A DNA stretch of 64,000 nt from Streptomyces cyaneus (GTDB lineage Bacteria; Actinomycetota; Actinomycetes; Streptomycetales; Streptomycetaceae): NCBI RefSeq assembly GCF_004028635.1, contig NZ_RQJW01000003.1:1116001-1180000 (forward strand), written 5' to 3'. The notes under the pieces were generated by a model. It did no database searches. It saw only the letters and a list, made by a program, of their open reading frames with translations, and was not told the origin of the DNA. The number at the start of each line of letters is the position of its first letter. Positions within the stretch are counted from its first letter, which is position 1. A program made the translations under genes and the position numbers. Positions 38,052 to 48,309 of this stretch are shown here, piece after piece.

Positions 38052-38106
38052 GGTGTCAACACTGGTGCCATCACCGGTGTCAGCTTAGGTGTCACCAGCG
38101 TTGACA
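38052..38106 (+). promoter_or_regulatory. Array of 12-bp-spaced heptamer repeats ending in a -35 box
   Basis: Heptamers GGTGTCA, GGTGCCA, GGTGTCA and GGTGTCA start at 38052, 38064, 38076 and 38088, exactly 12 bases apart. A degenerate fifth copy GTTGACA at 38100 contains a consensus -35 TTGACA (38101-38106). Repeated sites abutting a -35 resemble the heptamer arrays of SARP activators, though those have an 11-base period. The downstream transcript would carry the 30-codon frame and the SDR gene. The regulator is unknown; the adjacent TetR protein is the obvious alternative. Confidence 0.7.
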
Positions 38107-38177
38107 TGCTTTGGATGAGTGGTCATGATGGCGCCGGGGTCGTTGCCCCCTCTCCGACACTCCACGAAGGACAGCGC

Positions 38178-38270
38178 ATGACAGCCATCCAGGAAGAGCT
38201 GTGCTGCAGGCCCACTCCCGACGGACGCACGGTGAAAGCGCTCGCGGATCACAGGAACGGTGCCCGATGA
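38178..38270 (+). CDS. Small 30-residue leader-like protein
   Basis: A 30-codon frame starting ATG after a GAAGGA ribosome site eight bases upstream. Its stop TGA overlaps the ATG of the SDR gene (ATGA at 38267-38270), which implies translational coupling. The peptide begins MTAIQEELCCRPTPDG and has two adjacent cysteines. I recognise no family. It may be a real small protein, a coupling leader or the tail of a lost gene. Confidence 0.45.
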   Translation: MTAIQEELCCRPTPDGRTVKALADHRNGAR

Positions 38271-39094
38271 ACGCCACTGAACTGCCCACCGCGCGCCGCC
38301 TGCTCGGGAAGCTGCCCTTCGTCGACCCGGGCCGGCCCCCGCTGCCCGCGAGAACCGCGTTCCTGACCGGTGCCAGCTCGGGCATCGGCAAGGCGCTGGC
38401 AGCCGAGCTGTGCGCCCGCGGCTACGACGTGTACCTCACTGCGCGCAGAATCGAGCTCCTGGAAGAACTGCGGGCACAGCTCACCTCCGCGTTCCCGCAG
38501 CGTTCGGTGACCGTGGCCGCCCTCGACGTGACCGAGCACGACTCCGTGGCGCGGACGATCGACGACGCGGCCCGGCAATTCGGCGGACTCGGAATGGTCA
38601 TCGCCAACGCGGGGGTCGACATAGGGGGCAACATCGGAGAGGGCCACTTCGAAGCGCACCGCGCGGTGGTCGACGTCAATCTGCTGGGTGCGATGGCAAC
38701 CATCGACGCGGCCGTCGCACACTTCCGCGGCAAGGGCGGCGGGCAGGTAGTGGGCTTCAGCTCCGTCGTGGCCGGGGCGGGCCTGCCAGGCGGGGCGCCG
38801 TACTGCGCCTCCAAGGCAGGGCTCACGAGGTACCTTCAGTCGCTCCGAGGCGAGCTGTGGAACAGCGGCATCACCGTGACCACGGTCGCCCCCGGCTACA
38901 TCGACACCCCGATCAACGAATCCCTGGGCGACAAACGACCGTTCCTCATCGACACCCGCACGGGCGCCCGCAAGATCATGGACCGCATCGAGTCCGGCGC
39001 CGTCCACGCGACAGTGCCCCGAGTGCCCTGGACCGTCGTCGAATACCTGCTGGCCCGGCTCCCGACCCGTCTGCTGCGGAAGGTCAATGCCTGA
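38267..39094 (+). CDS. Short-chain dehydrogenase/reductase (SDR)
   Basis: A classical SDR of 275 residues. The cofactor motif TGASSGIG is at 34-41, NAG at 114-116 (ANAGVD), Ser166/167 in the catalytic strand, and the active pair Tyr179-x3-Lys183 in PYCASKAG. The C-terminal tail (VPWTVVEYLLARLPTRLLRK) is hydrophobic and basic as in membrane-associated fatty or steroid SDRs. The substrate is unknown. It is coupled to a 30-codon frame upstream. Divergent from the serine hydrolase-TetR pair, with the heptamer array in front. Confidence 0.92.
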   Translation: MNATELPTARRLLGKLPFVDPGRPPLPARTAFLTGASSGIGKALAAELCARGYDVYLTARRIELLEELRAQLTSAFPQRSVTVAALDVTEHDSVARTIDDAARQFGGLGMVIANAGVDIGGNIGEGHFEAHRAVVDVNLLGAMATIDAAVAHFRGKGGGQVVGFSSVVAGAGLPGGAPYCASKAGLTRYLQSLRGELWNSGITVTTVAPGYIDTPINESLGDKRPFLIDTRTGARKIMDRIESGAVHATVPRVPWTVVEYLLARLPTRLLRKVNA

Positions 39095-39196
39095 CCGTCC
39101 AGGCTCGGGGACCACTGACGCGCCGATGCCGAGCCGCCATCACCCGGTGACCGTCGGGCCGGGCCAAGCCCGGCGCACACCGCACACCCGGCCCTG

Positions 39197-39635
39197 GTGC
39201 CACTCAGCACGCAGCGTTTCGGTCGCCCGCGCTCGATGACCGGGTTCGTCGTCGAAGCGTTCAGCTCGGGGCTCCTCATCGTCACCCACAGCCCCACCCT
39301 GTTCATCGTCACCGCCGTCATCTGGCAGACGTGCTGGCTGTCCGTCCTGGTACAGATACTCGCCGCGGCCTCGGTCATCGACTCCACCGGAAGGTGGGTG
39401 GCCGCCCTCAGCGGCGCCGGAGCACTCGGTGGAGGTATCGGCCCCCTGGCTGTCGGCGCGATCATGGACAACATGGGCGTCGGCGTCCTGAGCATCCTCC
39501 ACCGCCGGAACACTCATCGCGGCACTCCCCCTCCTCAAGATGGCCGCGTCCAGCGACGCGGCAGCAGACACCGCATCCGTCACACCCCACCCGCAGGCCA
39601 CGCCCGTCGCGAGGACGACCACAGAGAAACCAGCC
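39197..39635 (+). pseudogene. MFS transporter remnant with frameshift
   Basis: The C-terminal third of a major facilitator transporter. Helices are visible in FVVEAFSSGLLIVTHSPTLFIVTAVIWQTCW and WVAALSGAGALGGGIGPLAVGAIMDNMG. After SIL, at 39497-39500, one extra base in ctcc breaks the frame; skipping it restores TAGTLIAALPLLKMAAS, which is MFS-like. The N-terminal two thirds are missing. The continuing frame runs straight into an Lrp/AsnC fragment. Non-functional in my view. Confidence 0.7.
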
Positions 39636-40013
39636 TGCTTTCGTTGCGACTTCGCCCGCCCTCTGGGCGGCTGGCCCGTGGCGGCCACATTCTGGGCCAG
39701 AGTCGCACCGGCGAACCTGCCAGAGATCGGACACGCCCTGATTCGGCTGCCGCAGACGCGCAACTGCGCCGCGATCAGCCGCCCCAACAACCTCATTCTG
39801 CAGGCCAACCTGCATTCGGTGACCGACGTCCTTCGCTTCGAAACACACCTGGCCGCCGCTCACCCCGAGCTCGACATCGTCGAACGGGTGATCACCATGC
39901 GGCACGAGAAGCTGTTGGGCCGCCTCCTTGACCACCACGGCCACACCATCGGAACCGTCCCTCCGGACATCTGTGGGGAGTCGCCTGGAGAACTTCGTCG
40001 ACCCCGCACGTGA
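39636..40013 (+). pseudogene. Lrp/AsnC regulator C-terminal fragment
   Basis: The ligand-binding (RAM) half of an Lrp/AsnC-family regulator: CDFARPLGGWPVAATFWARV, then LPQTRNCAAIS, NNLILQANLHSVTDVLRFE and IVERVITMRHEKLLGRLLD. The N-terminal helix-turn-helix is gone and the fragment is fused in frame to the MFS remnant. With no start, ribosome site or DNA-binding domain, it is a relic. It shows that sequence was deleted here. Confidence 0.7.
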
Positions 40014-40718
40014 TGTCCTTCTGCGGCTCAAGGAGTACGGCGCGGTTCCTGTCGGGGCGGACCAGGAGGCCGGTGGCTTGGTCATTGGCTCGAACGGTGG
40101 CGGCCTCTCCTATGTCAGCCACCTGGTCGAGCTCGGCAGTTCCTGGAGGCGCTGGCGCGATCCCTGACGCGGTTCCTCGCCGAGGGCGAGCCGGGATACC
40201 TGTAGGTGCGGTCCCCGGCGCTTCATGGTGTTAGCCGCAGGCGCGAGTTCTGCCGACGCAAAATGGCGATCCACGGCCCGCAACTGGTGCGCAGAATGCG
40301 CTGTTTCGGCCGGCGGGGTGACTCCTGGGCGTCCCGACGGCGGTCCAGTTGGTCTATTCCAAGGGGCGCCTGTAGAGAGTGTTACAGAAGGCCGGGCCAA
40401 GACGATGGGCCTGATCCTGACCGGGCGCACGCGCGGCGCCGTCGAGGCCGAGCGGGCCGGCCCGATCTCCAGCGTGGCCCGCCGACCATCTCCTGGAGGA
40501 GGCCGCCGAGATCACCGCCACCCTCGCCCTCGTTCAGCAAACCCGCGGCCGTGGCGGCCTGCGAGGCCGTGACCGGGCGGGCAAGACCTCCCTCCGCGAG
40601 GGCGTGCTCTTCGAACGCCACTTCTCCCACGGCCCGTTCGCCGGCCGTGACCAGTCCGAAGGCGTGGGGGCTCTCCTGAGAAGGCCGGTCCGTCCTTCTG
40701 TCTGGGATATACGCCGAC
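40014..40718. other. Non-coding or degenerate region
   Basis: A 705-base stretch with no gene I can support. One frame to 40167 reads FVDPARDVLLRLKEYGAVPVG and then GGLVIGSNGGGLSYVSHLV, which looks protein-like but I cannot name it; it may be another gene fragment. Another (about 40490-40670) reads HLLEEAAEITATLALVQQTRGRGG. No insertion-sequence ends or transposase motifs were found. Confidence 0.5.
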
Positions 40719-40751
40719 GGAGTGGAGCCAGGATCATCCTGGCTCCACTCC
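40719..40751 (-). terminator. Hairpin terminator downstream of the CBM13-esterase gene
   Basis: ggagtggagccaggat (40719-40734) and atcctggctccactcc (40736-40751) are perfectly complementary; in practice a 14-bp stem with a five-base loop. It lies 18 bases beyond the esterase stop on the minus strand. Confidence 0.85.
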
Positions 40752-40768
40752 ATGGTGCGGGCATGTCA

Positions 40769-42136
40769 CTAGAACTGTGCGAAGAACCTCCAGATCTCTG
40801 CTTTGGTCCACGTGGCGACGCCGCTTTCGCCGGAGGAGCCGTCGACCGGACCGGGTATGTGGCCTCCGTCGAACGCGGCCCATTGGACCGGGTATCCCGC
40901 ACGGCAGCCCGCGTAGGTGGTGGTGATGTGCGTTCGGCTTCCCGGCGCGGGCTCGCGCGGGCTCTGGGGGGTGCAGCCGTTGTTGCGGACGAATGTGTCG
41001 CGCAGGGACCGTCCTTGCCCGATGTTGAGGACGTTGTCGCTGATGCCGTGGATTCCGAAGTAGGCGATGGGCTGGGTGCCGCCGCTGCACCCGCTGATCT
41101 GGGCGCCGGAGATGACCGCGACGGCCCGGAAGACGTTCGCCCGGCTGCATGCGAGTGCGTAGCTCATACCGCCGCCCCAGCTGAATCCCGTGGCGAAACG
41201 CTGTGCCGGGTTGACACAGAGGCCGCCCTCGATGCGCCGGATCATGTCGTCGACGAAGGTGATGTCCTCACCGCCCGAATTGGCCCAGCCATTGCCGAGG
41301 CCCTGGGGGGCGACGAGGATCGCGGTGTTGTTCGACTGTTCCTGTTGGCCGTAGTAGGACCAGGCGTTCCCGCTCGTGCCGCCCGAGGCGACGTCGCCAG
41401 CGGTTCCGCCCCGCCAGTGGAACGCGAAGATCAGCCGGTAGCGGTGGCTGTTGTCGTAGTTGGCGGGAACCCTCAGGATGAAGCTGCGGCTCTTGCCGCC
41501 GCTCTGAATCGTGTGCGTACCGCTCGCCAGCGTCGGGGCGCTGCCGCATCCACCGCCGCCACCGGACGACAGCTTGATCATCTGCCATTGCTGGTTGGCG
41601 CCGCCCCAGTCGGCGTACTGGACGACGTTGCCGCCGTCGGCGGTGGAGGCGCCCTGCACCTCCACCGCCTTGCTGCTGGTGCGGTTGATCAGCCGGACGT
41701 GGCCCGCGTCGGAGTCGGCCAGGCGGAACTGCTGGTTGGCACCGTTGTGGTCGGCCCACTGCTGGATCGCGGCACCGTCCGCGGTCGAGGCGCCGGCCAC
41801 GTCGAGAACCTTGCCCGAATGGCGGGCCTTGAGGCGGTAGAAGCCGTCGCCGGAGTCCACGAACTGCCACTGCTGGTTGGCTGCGTCGTTGCGTGTCCAC
41901 TGGCTGACCCGAGCGCCGTCGGCGGCGGACGTGCCGGAGACGTCCAGCGCCTTGCCGCTGTTGCGATTGACCAGGACGTACCAGGCGTTGGTGTCCACCG
42001 TCGCCGCCTCGGCGGGCGCCGGATTCACCGCGGTGAGCATGCCGATTGCGGAGGTCGCCGCCACCACGGCGGCGATCCGGGACCACCAGCGATGTCTGGG
42101 TGGCGGGGCGGGGGAAGCCGCACCGTAGGTCTTCAT
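40769..42136 (-). CDS. Secreted CBM13 (ricin-type) feruloyl/acetyl xylan esterase-like enzyme
   Basis: A 455-residue exported enzyme. A long signal peptide (residues 1 to about 45) precedes a ricin-type CBM13 trefoil (about 47-188) with three QxW-containing repeats (NQQWQF, NQQFRL, NQQWQM). The catalytic domain at about 200-455 resembles CE1 / LpqC polyhydroxybutyrate-depolymerase-type esterases, with the nucleophile elbow GFSWGGG and six or more cysteines. It probably removes feruloyl or acetyl groups from xylan. It lies 31 bases downstream of the xylanase, with an AAAGGA site, so they form an operon. The CBM13 closely matches the one on the GH62 enzyme. Confidence 0.88.
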   Translation of the reverse strand: MKTYGAASPAPPPRHRWWSRIAAVVAATSAIGMLTAVNPAPAEAATVDTNAWYVLVNRNSGKALDVSGTSAADGARVSQWTRNDAANQQWQFVDSGDGFYRLKARHSGKVLDVAGASTADGAAIQQWADHNGANQQFRLADSDAGHVRLINRTSSKAVEVQGASTADGGNVVQYADWGGANQQWQMIKLSSGGGGGCGSAPTLASGTHTIQSGGKSRSFILRVPANYDNSHRYRLIFAFHWRGGTAGDVASGGTSGNAWSYYGQQEQSNNTAILVAPQGLGNGWANSGGEDITFVDDMIRRIEGGLCVNPAQRFATGFSWGGGMSYALACSRANVFRAVAVISGAQISGCSGGTQPIAYFGIHGISDNVLNIGQGRSLRDTFVRNNGCTPQSPREPAPGSRTHITTTYAGCRAGYPVQWAAFDGGHIPGPVDGSSGESGVATWTKAEIWRFFAQF

Positions 42137-42167
42137 CGATTCGCCCTTTCCTTTGTGGCAGGTCCCA

Positions 42168-43724
<1,557 letters not shown>

Positions 43725-44040
43725 TCATGGGACCGGGACGATCTCAACCGGCACGGACGGCACCCGGTCGGCCATCGGGTGACGTACGGCGGGCGGCGGC
43801 GGTGTTTCGACACAGGCATGGGGGTACCTCCATCGCGGCTCAGCCGGGGGACCGCCACGCGGCGTCGCGCACCTCTCCAACTGCGCGAACAGCCAGGATG
43901 CGCTGGTGCGAACCTCACCGGAACGAAACGGGGTGGCGCAGGTACTCCGGCGCGTTGTTCGCTATCTCGAACTATGGCCGGTTCTCAGACTGGGAGATTG
44001 AGGTATTGACGATGGATCGTCAATACTCTCCGCAGAAGAA

Positions 44041-44067
44041 GTTTCGGTTTCTGGTCCGAAACATTCG
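44041..44067. promoter_or_regulatory. Inverted repeat GTTTCGG-N8-CCGAAAC with overlapping CGAAA/TTCG site
   Basis: gtttcgg at 44041-44047 and ccgaaac at 44056-44062 form a perfect 7-bp inverted repeat. The right arm also starts CGAAACATTCG (44057-44067), one mismatch from the palindrome found at 44276. Two related sites about 220 bases apart could hold a repressor that loops the divergent promoter. The role is inferred. Confidence 0.55.
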
Positions 44068-44275
44068 GAAATCCCGGCGAGCCGGACGGCGAACCCCCGG
44101 CGCCGCCGTCGGCGGATGCCTAGCGGCTGTATCCGCAGACTCTGGAGTGTTTCCCGTCGACACGGCAGCTCGTCAGACCCAAAGAAGAGGCGCTGTTTGT
44201 AGACAGATCGGCGACAGGCCTTGACCAGAGGGCCCCACATTCCTAGCTTGTGGCGTCGAAGCATCCGGGATTTCT

Positions 44276-44288
44276 TCGAAACTTTCGA
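44276..44288. promoter_or_regulatory. Palindrome TCGAAACTTTCGA upstream of the GH62 gene
   Basis: A perfect 13-base palindrome, TCGAAA-C-TTTCGA, 80 bases before the GH62 start. From general knowledge, CGAAA-N-TTTCG motifs occur upstream of Streptomyces xylanase and xylosidase genes and are bound by LacI-type regulators such as BxlR. No such regulator is encoded in this window. Confidence 0.7.
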
Positions 44289-44368
44289 GATTGTCCCTGT
44301 CCCCCGGCACATCCGCTCCGCGGTTCATCGGAGTCACCTCACCCCCGCCCCCTGAAGGAGGCCCTCTG

Positions 44369-45844
44369 ATGTGGTTTCGCCATCCGTCCCCGGTCCGTCT
44401 AAGACGCTTACTCGCCGCCCTTGCGCCCTTGCTGCTCGTGGCTACCTTCCTCGGTGCCCAGCCCGCCGCCGCGGCGACCGTTGACCCCAACGCCTCGTAT
44501 GTGCTGGTCAACCGCAACAGCGGCAAGGCCCTGGACGTCTACAACCTGGCAACCAACGACGGCGCCCGCATCACCCAATGGACCCGGAACGATCAGAACC
44601 AGCAGCAGTGGCAGTTCGTCGACTCCGGCGGCGGTTACTTCCGCATCAAGTCCCGCCACTCCGGCAAGGTGCTTGACGTCCACAACTTCTCCACCGCCAA
44701 CGGCGGCTCGATAGTCCAGTGGGCCGACCTGAACGGCACCAACCAGCAGTGGCGACTGGCCGACAGCTCGGACGGCTACGTGCGGCTCATCGCGCGCCAC
44801 AGCAACAAGGCCCTCGAAGTACAGGGCGGCTCCGCCTCCGACAACGCGAACATCGTCCAGTACGACGACTGGGGTGGCGCCAACCAGCAGTGGCAGCTCG
44901 TCAAGGTCGGCGGCACCAACCCCGGCCCGTGCGATCTTCCGTCGACATACCGCTGGACATCGACGGGCGCGCTGGCGCAGCCCAAGGCTGGGTGGGCCTC
45001 GCTCAAGGACTTCACCGTCGCCCCCTACAACGGCAAGCACCTCGTCTATGCGACGACACACGGCGCGGGACCGGGAACGGGCTGGGGTTCGATGAACTTC
45101 GGCCTGTTCACCAACTGGCCGGAGATGGCCTCGGCCAGCCAGAACGCGATGTCGAATTCCACCGTCGCGCCCACGCTCTTCTACTTCGCGCCGAAGAACA
45201 TCTGGGTGCTCGCCTACCAGTGGGGAGGTGGGAGCGCCTTCTCCTACCGGACGTCGAGCGACCCCACCAACCCCAATGGCTGGTCAGCACAGCAGACGCT
45301 CTTCTCCGGAAGCCTCCCCGACTCCGGAACAGGACCCATCGACCAGACGCTCATCGCTGACGGCACGAACATGTACCTGTTCTTCGCCGGTGACAACGGC
45401 AAGATCTACCGGGCCGGCATGCCGATCGCGAACTTCCCGAGCAGTTTCGGCTCGAGCTACACAACGATCATGAGCGATACTACGAACAACCTGTTCGAAG
45501 CCCCGCAGGTCTACAAGCTCCAGGGCCAGAACCGCTACCTCATGATCGTCGAAGCGATCGGCTCGCAGGGCCGCTACTTCCGCTCGTTCACGGCCACCAG
45601 TCTGAACGGCTCATGGACACCCCAGGCCGCGACCGAGAGCAACCCCTTCGCCGGCAAGGCCAACAGTGGCGCCACCTGGACCAACGACATCAGCCATGGC
45701 GAACTGATCCGCACCAGCGCCGATCAGACCTTCACTGTCGATCCCTGCAACCTGCAGTTCCTCTACCAGGGACGCGACCCCAACTCCGGCGGCGACTACG
45801 GCCAATGGCCCTACCGGCCGGGTCTGCTGACACTGCGGCGCTGA
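44369..45844 (+). CDS. Secreted GH62 alpha-L-arabinofuranosidase with CBM13
   Basis: A 491-residue exported enzyme that removes arabinose side chains from arabinoxylan. A signal peptide ends near AAAA (about 31). An N-terminal CBM13 trefoil follows (about 33-175; QQQWQF, NQQWRL, NQQWQL). The GH62 domain begins near [19 protein letters not shown] and contains [56 protein letters not shown] and [24 protein letters not shown], all family signatures. Codon 14 (44408-44410) is TTA, within a run of rare codons (CTA-AGA-CGC-TTA), so translation probably depends on the bldA tRNA. GAAGGAGG gives the start. Confidence 0.94.
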   Translation: MWFRHPSPVRLRRLLAALAPLLLVATFLGAQPAAAATVDPNASYVLVNRNSGKALDVYNLATNDGARITQWTRNDQNQQQWQFVDSGGGYFRIKSRHSGKVLDVHNFSTANGGSIVQWADLNGTNQQWRLADSSDGYVRLIARHSNKALEVQGGSASDNANIVQYDDWGGANQQWQLVKVGGTNPGPCDLPSTYRWTSTGALAQPKAGWASLKDFTVAPYNGKHLVYATTHGAGPGTGWGSMNFGLFTNWPEMASASQNAMSNSTVAPTLFYFAPKNIWVLAYQWGGGSAFSYRTSSDPTNPNGWSAQQTLFSGSLPDSGTGPIDQTLIADGTNMYLFFAGDNGKIYRAGMPIANFPSSFGSSYTTIMSDTTNNLFEAPQVYKLQGQNRYLMIVEAIGSQGRYFRSFTATSLNGSWTPQAATESNPFAGKANSGATWTNDISHGELIRTSADQTFTVDPCNLQFLYQGRDPNSGGDYGQWPYRPGLLTLRR

Positions 45845-45886
45845 CGGCGTGACACGAGTCCGCCTCCGGTATGGAGCCGGCGTGGC

Positions 45887-45917
45887 GGGCGGGCTCGGCG
45901 GAAGGCCGAGCCCGCCC
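45887..45917 (+). terminator. Hairpin terminator after the GH62 gene
   Basis: gggcgggctcgg (45887-45898) and ccgagcccgccc (45906-45917), 12 perfect base pairs and a seven-base loop, 43 bases after the GH62 stop. Confidence 0.85.
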
Positions 45918-46015
45918 GGGTCACGCGACAACGTCAGCGCTCATACGGCGACGGAGCGCGGGGTCGGACAACGCTCACCAGCCCGAGGGCCATCCCGTAA
46001 CGCGGTCCGCCGCCG

Positions 46016-46310
46016 GTGGCGCTTGCGGGAGGCGGACGCTACTACACGGCCGGACGGGAGCCGTACGACCTGGGCACGCAGCGGATCCATGTGCTGGAGA
46101 GCGCCGGTCTGGACCCGATGTTCATCCAGCCGCTGTCGAACCCGTGGACCGCCGCCGGAACCCGCCGCGTGCTCTCCACCCCCACATACAGCTGGGAGAC
46201 GGTGGGCGGGGCGATCAACGAGGGCGCCGAAGTCCTTCAGCGGGGCGGCAGGACGTTCATCGTCTACTCCGCCAGCCACTGTTCCACGCCCGACTACAAA
46301 CTGGGCATGC
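46016..46310 (+). pseudogene. GH43 glycosidase fragment
   Basis: About 98 codons that read as the middle of a family 43 glycosidase (arabinofuranosidase/xylosidase type): GRYYTAGREPYD is unclear, but IHVLESAGLDPMFIQPLSNPW, STPTYSWETVGGAINEGAEVLQRGG and TFIVYSASHCSTPDYKLGM are characteristic. The head and the C-terminal half are absent. After LGM the frame continues antisense to the thioesterase gene. It is truncated exactly where the NRPS cluster begins and marks a deletion or insertion junction. Confidence 0.75.
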
Positions 46311-46363
46311 ACCCTCCCAATTCTCGTGAGTTTGCTATCGATCCGTACGAGACGATGTCGCTC

Positions 46364-47140
46364 TCAAGCCGAGAAGTCCCCGGTAATCAGCTCGATCACT
46401 TGCTGCGCGTGGTCCATGAGATAGAAGTGCCCTCCGGGGAAAACATGCGACGCAAAAGTGCCGGCGGTTACGGATGCCCATTCCGTCGCCTGACGTCGGT
46501 CGACTTGGGGGTCGTTGTCGCCGAGCAAGGCAATGACGTCGGCTCGAATCGGTGTGGCGTCGCGCGGCGGGCGATAGGTGTCGATGAGGTGGTAGTCGTT
46601 GCGGATGATGGGCAGGAACATCTCCCGCAGATCCGGTTCGTGGAGCACCTCGGTCTGGGTGCCGCCGAGTCCGGTCATGGCGGTGATGAGTTCGTCGTCG
46701 GTGCGCGGAACCGGGTCGATCTCCTCGGAGAAGTCGGTGATGCGTCGGCCCGACACGCACAGCCGGGTGAAATGGGTGGCTCCCTCGGCTTCCAGAATCC
46801 GCAGGGTCTCGTAGGCGACGGCGGCGCCCATGCTGTGGCCGAACAGGACGGTTTCGCGGACGGGTTCGGCGAGGAGGGCGTGTGCGGCGGCTGCGGCGAT
46901 CTCGTCGAGGGCGGGGATCAGCGGTTCGGCGTACCGGTTCTCCCGTCCGGGGTACTGCACGGCCAGCAACTCGTAGGTGGGGCCGAGGTGTTGGGCCCAG
47001 GGGCGGTAGAAGCTGGCGCTTCCGCCGGCGTGCGGGAAGCAGACGACGCGGCGGGCGGCGGAAGGGTTGGCGCGGTATCGGGCCAGCCAGGGCGAGGGCC
47101 GGGACTGCTGGGACTTCGGGGCCGGTTGCATGCTCGTCAT
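46364..47140 (-). CDS. Type II thioesterase
   Basis: A 258-residue external thioesterase of the NRPS/PKS type II class, which clears misprimed or stalled acyl groups from carrier proteins. Visible: PHAGGSASFYRPWA near 36-49, nucleophile GHSMGA with Ser103, Asp in LLGDNDPQV and His in GGHFYLMD near 241. The ATG at 47140 overlaps the P450 stop (ATGA), so they are coupled. It is the last gene of the minus-strand cluster in transcription order. It is unlikely to replace a chain-terminating TE domain. Confidence 0.93.
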   Translation of the reverse strand: MTSMQPAPKSQQSRPSPWLARYRANPSAARRVVCFPHAGGSASFYRPWAQHLGPTYELLAVQYPGRENRYAEPLIPALDEIAAAAAHALLAEPVRETVLFGHSMGAAVAYETLRILEAEGATHFTRLCVSGRRITDFSEEIDPVPRTDDELITAMTGLGGTQTEVLHEPDLREMFLPIIRNDYHLIDTYRPPRDATPIRADVIALLGDNDPQVDRRQATEWASVTAGTFASHVFPGGHFYLMDHAQQVIELITGDFSA

Positions 47141-48309
47141 CGCCAATCGATCGAAACGGGAAGACCGCTGTAGCCCTGGACCAGGTTGGAGCGCATCCAC
47201 TGCGGCTCGCTCTCCGGGCTGACCGCGCGCGCTTCCTGGGAGAGCTGCCGCAAGAGTTCGCGCAGTTCGATGCGGGCGAGCGCGGCTCCGAGGCAGTGAT
47301 GGGGGCCGTTGCCGAAGCCGAGGTGCCGGTTGGGGTGGCGGTCGTACTGGTAGCGGTGCGGTTGGGTGAAGCGGCGGGCGTCACGGTTGGCGGCCGACAG
47401 CCAGGCGACGACCGGGTCTCCCTTGGTGAACTCGTGGCCGCCGATCTCGCAGTCCTCGGTGGCCACGCGCAGCACGTGCATGGCCGGGGAGGTCCAGCGG
47501 ACGACCTCCTCGACCGCCTGGTCCAGCAGGCCGGGATCCGCCCGGAGCGCACCGAGGACCTCCGGGAACCGCTGGCAGATGTGGAAGAGGCCGGTGATGG
47601 CGTGCCGGGTGGTCTCGTTGCCGCCGATCAGCACGTTGTCGCAGTTGATGAGGACGTCCTCGGTGCTCAGCCGGCCGTCCGCGAGCAGGGTGCTGACCAG
47701 GTCGGTGCCCGGGTTCTTCTCCCGTTCGGCGATCAGCTCGTAGAAGTAGAAGAGGATCTCCGAGTGCGCCTCGGCGGGTGTCATCTTGTCGAAGCCGGTG
47801 TCGTGCCCGCCGAAGGCGTGGTTCGTGAGCTCGATCAGCCGCTCGCGATCGGCGAGTGGCACCCCGATGACCTCGCACACGACGGCCGCAGGGATGCGCG
47901 GCCCGACCTCCGCAGCCACGTCGGTGACCGGCTGGGCCCGCATGCGAGTGAGGACTTCCTGGGTCTCGGTGCCGAGGACGCTCTGGAGTTCCGGGGCGCG
48001 CAGCCGGGACAGGAACGGGCCGACGAGCCGTTTGAGGGTGGTGTGCCAGTCGCCCTCGCTGACCACCATCATGCGGCCACCGGACTGGTCGGCGTGCTCG
48101 GTGTCGAAGCCGATCATCATGCCGTACTCGGAGGTGAACGGCGCCTTCGGGGAGAGCAGCGCCGCGCAGTCCTCGTGGGAGAACACCGACCAGAAGCCGT
48201 TCGGTGCGATACCCGGTTCGCTCCACACCTTCGCGTCCGAGGAGACGTACTCCTCCCACATCTGGAAGCGCTCTTCAGTGGTGTACAGATCCGGATTTGC
48301 CAGGTCCAT
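47137..48309 (-). CDS. Cytochrome P450
   Basis: A soluble bacterial P450 of 390 residues. Motifs: I-helix GGNETTRH with its Thr, K-helix EEVVRW (ExxR) and the heme-binding FGNGPHHCLGAALAR with the axial Cys near 340. The N-terminal and B-region (GGRMMVVSEGDWHTTLKRLVGPF) are typical of secondary-metabolism members such as NRPS tailoring enzymes. It may hydroxylate a carrier-bound amino acid or the finished peptide; which one is unknown. The start at 48309 overlaps the 3' end of the MFS gene by 35 bases and the stop overlaps the TEII start. Confidence 0.93.
   Translation of the reverse strand: MDLANPDLYTTEERFQMWEEYVSSDAKVWSEPGIAPNGFWSVFSHEDCAALLSPKAPFTSEYGMMIGFDTEHADQSGGRMMVVSEGDWHTTLKRLVGPFLSRLRAPELQSVLGTETQEVLTRMRAQPVTDVAAEVGPRIPAAVVCEVIGVPLADRERLIELTNHAFGGHDTGFDKMTPAEAHSEILFYFYELIAEREKNPGTDLVSTLLADGRLSTEDVLINCDNVLIGGNETTRHAITGLFHICQRFPEVLGALRADPGLLDQAVEEVVRWTSPAMHVLRVATEDCEIGGHEFTKGDPVVAWLSAANRDARRFTQPHRYQYDRHPNRHLGFGNGPHHCLGAALARIELRELLRQLSQEARAVSPESEPQWMRSNLVQGYSGLPVSIDWR

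Noticed and set aside
40014..40718. Possible insertion sequence in the degenerate region
   Set aside because: No terminal inverted repeats, target duplication or transposase motif could be found; the fragments look like decayed host genes.
46364..47140. Type II thioesterase as the chain-release enzyme
   Set aside because: Its sequence pattern is that of an editing TEII, and the last NRPS module ends in an E domain that must pass the chain on.
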